From assembly GCF_033807575.1 (NCBI RefSeq), contig NC_084726.1, positions 13,020,001 through 13,084,000 on the forward strand: a stretch of 64,000 bases of DNA, given 5' to 3'. The position numbers and the translations under genes were made by a program. The notes beneath the pieces are model-generated. The model saw only the letters and a list, made by a program, of their open reading frames with translations, ran no database searches and was not told the DNA's origin. Source of the stretch: Cydia pomonella. Its lineage: Eukaryota > Arthropoda > Insecta > Lepidoptera > Tortricidae. Below, one piece after another: positions 61,629 through 64,000 of the stretch; position 1 is the first letter of the stretch, and every line of letters begins with the position of its first letter.

Positions 61629-64000
61629 ATGAAAAAGGAAGCATTTTACAAAATACGCTCGTCTGTAGGAATAAGGACTCTTAATCAGATGGAAGAAAAT
61701 AATGATGATGATAGTGATGATGTACCAAAAGAAGATAGAGAAAATGATATTACCATAGCAACGCACTTCATTACTAAAAAGACAGATGCTTTATTAGCTA
61801 CAACGCTTGTCCTGGTGAAAGGTCACAAGGGGCAAGTGCTCACACTACGGGCTTTAATTGATCAAGGTTCAGAAGCGAACTTCATCACGGAGAGAGCCGT
61901 GCAGATGATGAAACTACACAAGACACCTGTCAGGGGTTCAGCCACAGGACTGCAATCAATGAAAACCTCAGTTAACAGTATGGTACAGTGTGAGCTTCAG
62001 TCAAGATTTGACACTAATTTCAACCTAAACATCAATGCATTTGTCTTATCTACTCGAGTGACCACTGAGCTCCCATCAAAAGCACTCACCAACACTCACC
62101 ACGCTTGGCAGCACCTTAACGGACTTGATCTGGCAGACCCGAAATACCATCAACCAGGTCGAGTAGACATGCTTCTAGGCGTTAAGGTCTATGCACAAAT
62201 TTTACTGAATGGCTTAATCAAAGGTCCTCCAGGCTCACCGTGTACACAAAATACAAGCCTCGGATGGATTGTGTTCGGAGACGCTGAAGGCATTTCTTCA
62301 AAAAATATTGTTGTCATGCATCACAAATTCGACTTAGACCTTCTGGTAAAAAACATGTGGGAACTGGATTCAGCAGAAAAACCAGAACTTACAGCGGATG
62401 AGAAGCTTTGTGAATCGATTTATGCAAATACAACTACCAGAACAAAAGAAGGAAGATATGTAGTGAAACTCCCTACAAGAACAGATAAATTAAAGTCAAC
62501 AGAAGGTCAAACAAGGGACATAGCACTAAGAAGATTCAAACAATTAGAACGAAAATTTGAGAAGGACAAAGAATTCAAAAGGGAATACACCAAGGTCATA
62601 GAAGAATATTCAACATTGAAGCACATGGAAGAAGTTCCAGACACGGAAATAGAAACCCCATCAGTGTATCTCCCACATCATGCTGTGATTAGGAACGACA
62701 AAAACACGAAAGTGAGAGCTGTGTTTGATGCTTCATCTAAAGGCACAAACAATATTTCACTCAATGAAGAGCTACTGGTGGGTCCACAGCTTCAAGAAGA
62801 TTTAAGAAACATAATCATGAGATGGCGTATGAAGAAAATCTGCTTCGTTGCAGACATACAGAAAATGTATCGTCAAATTTTAGTTACCAAACAAGATGCA
62901 GATCTACAGCGTATACTTTGGCGCAAAAGTGCAGCAGACCCTATCAAAGAATACCGCCTGCTTCGTGTCACGTTTGGTACAGCATCTGCACCCTACTTAG
63001 CTGTGAAAACGTTACAAAGGGTCGCTGAAGACGAAGGAAAACATCATCCAGTAGCTGCAAAAACGATTAAAGAAGATTTCTACATGGATGACCTCATGTC
63101 GGGTCAAGATAACGTAGAAGACGCTGTAGATGTGGCGAAAAATGTAGCAAAAACTCTGAAAAACGGAGGATTTGATCTGCAGAAATGGTCGTCTAATAGC
63201 ACCAACTTTTTAAAGCAATTCCCACCGGATGAGAGAAACAGTAATGTAAACATGGATATCAACCTGGATGGAACTGTACGTGCACTGGGTATCACTTGGA
63301 ACATGGGTGAAGACAGTTTTCAGTACAAACTTGAACTACCCCAGCAGCCAAGCACTATTACAAAGAGAAACATACTAGCAGAAACGCAAAAACTGTTCGA
63401 TCCTTTGGGATGGTTGGCACCAAGCATAATTCAAGCCAAGATGCTTATCCAGAAACTTTGGTTGCATCGATCAAGTTGGGATGATGAAGTACAACTTGAA
63501 ATAAAAGAAGAATGGTTAAACATAAGACACAATTTTGAAAACTTAAAGGACGTTCATATACCAAGATGGCTGCACACCACTAAACTAAGACTAGATAAAA
63601 CTACGATACACGGATTTTCTGATGCATCTACAAAAGCTTATGCAGCTGTCGCTTATTTAAGAGTAGAAACTGAAGAAGGTGATATCAAGACGAATATCAT
63701 TGCTGCCAAAGTTCGTGTAAGTCCAGTGAAACCAGTATCTTTGCCACGATTAGAACTATGTGGCGCTGCGCTGCTGGCAAAGCTGCTTAAACAAATTAGA
63801 GAAGCCATGAGAATCCCTGAAAGTCAAGTGGTCGCATGGACAGACTCAACCATAGTTTTGTCGTGGTTAAAAGGAGACCCTAACCGCTGGCAAACCTTCG
63901 TCAGGAATCGCGTGGTGTCCATTCTCGATGACATTGGTGATAAATGGTATCATGTCCCATCCCAATCGAACCCTGCGGATATTGCGTCACGAGGTTCACC
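61629..64000 (+). CDS. BEL/Pao pol: protease, RT and RNase H (runs off window)
   Basis: At least 790 open codons from an ATG preceded by an in-frame TGA; the true start is probably upstream in gag, since BEL elements usually have one ORF. An acidic linker (~20-40) comes first. The aspartic protease near 75 reads ALIDQGSEANFITE, with DQG in place of the usual D-S/T-G. RT (~340-520) has VRAVFDASSKGTNNISLNEE, VADIQKMYRQILV, LLRVTFGTASAPYLA and catalytic YMDD at ~485. RNase H (~660 on) has GFSDASTKAYAAVAY, LPRLELCGAALLAKLL and AWTDSTIVLSWLKGDPNRW, then WYHVPSQSNPADIASRG. Integrase must lie beyond the end. No stop or frameshift is seen. Confidence 0.9.
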   Translation, partial: MKKEAFYKIRSSVGIRTLNQMEENNDDDSDDVPKEDRENDITIATHFITKKTDALLATTLVLVKGHKGQVLTLRALIDQGSEANFITERAVQMMKLHKTPVRGSATGLQSMKTSVNSMVQCELQSRFDTNFNLNINAFVLSTRVTTELPSKALTNTHHAWQHLNGLDLADPKYHQPGRVDMLLGVKVYAQILLNGLIKGPPGSPCTQNTSLGWIVFGDAEGISSKNIVVMHHKFDLDLLVKNMWELDSAEKPELTADEKLCESIYANTTTRTKEGRYVVKLPTRTDKLKSTEGQTRDIALRRFKQLERKFEKDKEFKREYTKVIEEYSTLKHMEEVPDTEIETPSVYLPHHAVIRNDKNTKVRAVFDASSKGTNNISLNEELLVGPQLQEDLRNIIMRWRMKKICFVADIQKMYRQILVTKQDADLQRILWRKSAADPIKEYRLLRVTFGTASAPYLAVKTLQRVAEDEGKHHPVAAKTIKEDFYMDDLMSGQDNVEDAVDVAKNVAKTLKNGGFDLQKWSSNSTNFLKQFPPDERNSNVNMDINLDGTVRALGITWNMGEDSFQYKLELPQQPSTITKRNILAETQKLFDPLGWLAPSIIQAKMLIQKLWLHRSSWDDEVQLEIKEEWLNIRHNFENLKDVHIPRWLHTTKLRLDKTTIHGFSDASTKAYAAVAYLRVETEEGDIKTNIIAAKVRVSPVKPVSLPRLELCGAALLAKLLKQIREAMRIPESQVVAWTDSTIVLSWLKGDPNRWQTFVRNRVVSILDDIGDKWYHVPSQSNPADIASRGS

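Larger units (their letters stand above)
57688..61679. other. ~4-kb block between BEL gag and pol
   Basis: Bounded by CTTAATC at 57681-57687 and 61680-61686. It includes a tandem MITE array, the TIR-bounded satellite element, a LINE 3' end and AT-rich DNA. The direct repeat may be a target duplication. Removing the block does not by itself restore one frame, so other small changes must be assumed. Confidence 0.5.

Overview
The window looks like repeat-dense nuclear DNA of a lepidopteran insect (moth or butterfly). The base is AT-rich, and the interspersed families are ones I know from Lepidoptera: LINE 3' ends ending in ACTGCTTACCATCAGGCGG, a tRNA-derived SINE with TGGCCTAGTGGGTAGTGACC and GGTTCAAATCCTGG boxes, a tRNA-Ser-like SINE/RTE composite, many palindromic MITEs, and BEL/Pao and Ty3/gypsy retrotransposons. 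No bacterial features, rRNA, CRISPR or operons are visible. The species and chromosome cannot be read from the sequence; nested transposons at this density suit heterochromatin or a W chromosome, but that is inference.

Layout. 1-5.5 kb: old LINE 3' ends, a TA-flanked MITE, and a GC-rich host-type exon (4592-4712) whose 3' half plus following intron is repeated as a 125-bp tandem array. 5.9-20.2 kb: interleaved SINEs, LINE 3' ends, MITEs, a hAT-like TIR element (9623-10976), a ~285-bp tandem repeat with a GGTCCCGGGAA core (15.87-16.68 kb) and an RTE-type LINE 3' end (16.74-17.2 kb). 20353-36957: a Ty3/gypsy element of CsRn1 type with two 396-bp LTRs (TATGGG...CCCATA, 4-bp AGCT target duplication, tRNA-Trp-type primer site). 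It is rearranged: an inverted copy of the integrase/3' LTR end sits in gag, and that inverted piece is split by a 12,418-bp block (21066-33483) flanked by a perfect GTTTGG duplication. The block holds two inverted SINE copies, a cluster of CTATTACCG motifs, MITEs and, on the minus strand, what looks like the first coding exon of a THAP zinc-finger gene (31491-31567). 37-45.6 kb: a local segmental duplication that preserves the empty target site, a hAT-like element, LINE fragments and SINEs. 45.6-50.05 kb: an apparently intact two-ORF LINE. 50-56 kb: MITEs, a hAT-like insertion (52005-55246), a decayed LINE and a candidate minus-strand exon. 56.4-64 kb: a BEL/Pao element with an intact gag ORF and an open pol ORF running off the window, split by a ~4-kb block that carries a tandem MITE array and a TIR-bounded 120-bp satellite with a 360-bp higher-order period and an inverted arm.

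How it fits together. Nearly everything is mobile DNA nested in mobile DNA. The only host-gene candidates are single exons: 4592-4712 (+), 31491-31567 (-, THAP), 52468-52545 (-, weaker) and a possible 5' exon at 24699-24756 (-, weak). The youngest events appear to be the gypsy insertion (three LTR differences, all within the last 43 bp or so), the 12.4-kb block inside it, and the intact LINE and BEL ORFs.
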